A stretch of 64,000 bases of DNA from Ferribacterium limneticum. GTDB taxonomy: Bacteria > Pseudomonadota > Gammaproteobacteria > Burkholderiales > Rhodocyclaceae. The notes beneath the pieces were generated by a model. It did not search any database. It saw nothing but the letters and a program-made list of their open reading frames with translations, and was not told the origin of the DNA. The translations under genes were made by a program, and so were the position numbers. Location: the NCBI RefSeq assembly GCF_020510625.1, contig NZ_CP075191.1:2974001-3038000 (forward strand). Direction: 5' to 3'. Positions 63,939 to 64,000 of this stretch are shown here, one piece after another (the first letter of the stretch is position 1; every line of letters starts with the position of its first letter).

Positions 63939-64000
63939 ATGCTGCGCTTTGCCGATTTGAAGATTTGGGTACGCCTGACCGCGGCCATCTGGGTTGTTCT
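63939..64000 (+). CDS. Start of a membrane protein, possibly a chemoreceptor (cut by the window)
   Basis: Only 20 codons are visible (MLRFADLKIWVRLTAAIWVV), behind AAGGGGA. The pattern of a short DLKI..RL start running into a membrane helix is common in methyl-accepting chemotaxis proteins and in some GGDEF proteins. The class cannot be decided from this much. Confidence 0.45.
   Translation, partial: MLRFADLKIWVRLTAAIWVV

Overview
The window looks like chromosomal DNA of a high-GC betaproteobacterium of the Rhodocyclales (Dechloromonas/Azonexus-like). That placement is an inference from gene order (secG-tRNA-Leu-nuoA..N; bamE-dapB-carAB-greA; nadK-recN against hrcA-hemH), GC-rich codon use, a Ralstonia-type NAD-reducing hydrogenase and class II ribonucleotide reductase. 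No rRNA, CRISPR array, transposase or integrase was seen. One tRNA gene (Leu, GAG) is present.

Layout. 1-4212 (minus): a HlyD-type adaptor, an RbbA-like double ABC ATPase/permease and the start of a second ABC-2 permease. 4560-6768 (plus): a lower-GC cassette with a MarR regulator, a small membrane protein, a cytochrome c'-like protein and a cytochrome b561. 7021-8613 (minus): a VAO/4-cresol-dehydrogenase-family flavoprotein. 8789-13989 (minus): hoxFUYHW, a soluble NAD-reducing [NiFe] hydrogenase with its own endopeptidase but no hyp genes here. 14389-19038 (plus): fabI, a kinase-like/tyrosine-phosphatase gene pair, a hydratase-like/phosphotransacetylase fusion and ackA, with the same 15-bp palindrome before fabI and before the fusion gene. 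19250-22150: B12-dependent nrdJ behind a pair of NrdR-like boxes. 22302-25195: an operon of a minimal J-domain protein and three unrecognised proteins.

25306-43989 (minus): nudF, the complete nuoA-N complex I operon, tRNA-Leu, secG, tpiA, glmM and folP. 44046-56356 is mostly minus: ftsH, rlmE, (yhbY on plus), a DUF4149-type membrane protein, greA, carB, carA, an orphan hybrid histidine kinase, dapB and bamE. 56451-64000: fur and a UPF0016 transporter (plus), recN and nadK (minus), then hrcA, hemH, trxC, a calcium-binding-like protein and the first codons of a possible chemoreceptor (plus).

The energy theme is strong: Hox hydrogenase and complex I both exchange electrons with NAD(H), and Pta-AckA makes ATP from acetyl-CoA. 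The least explained parts are the kinase-like/phosphatase pair at 15274-16336, the J-domain operon at 22302-25195, the hydratase domain that lacks its usual catalytic His, and several strong palindromes placed at promoters or ribosome binding sites.
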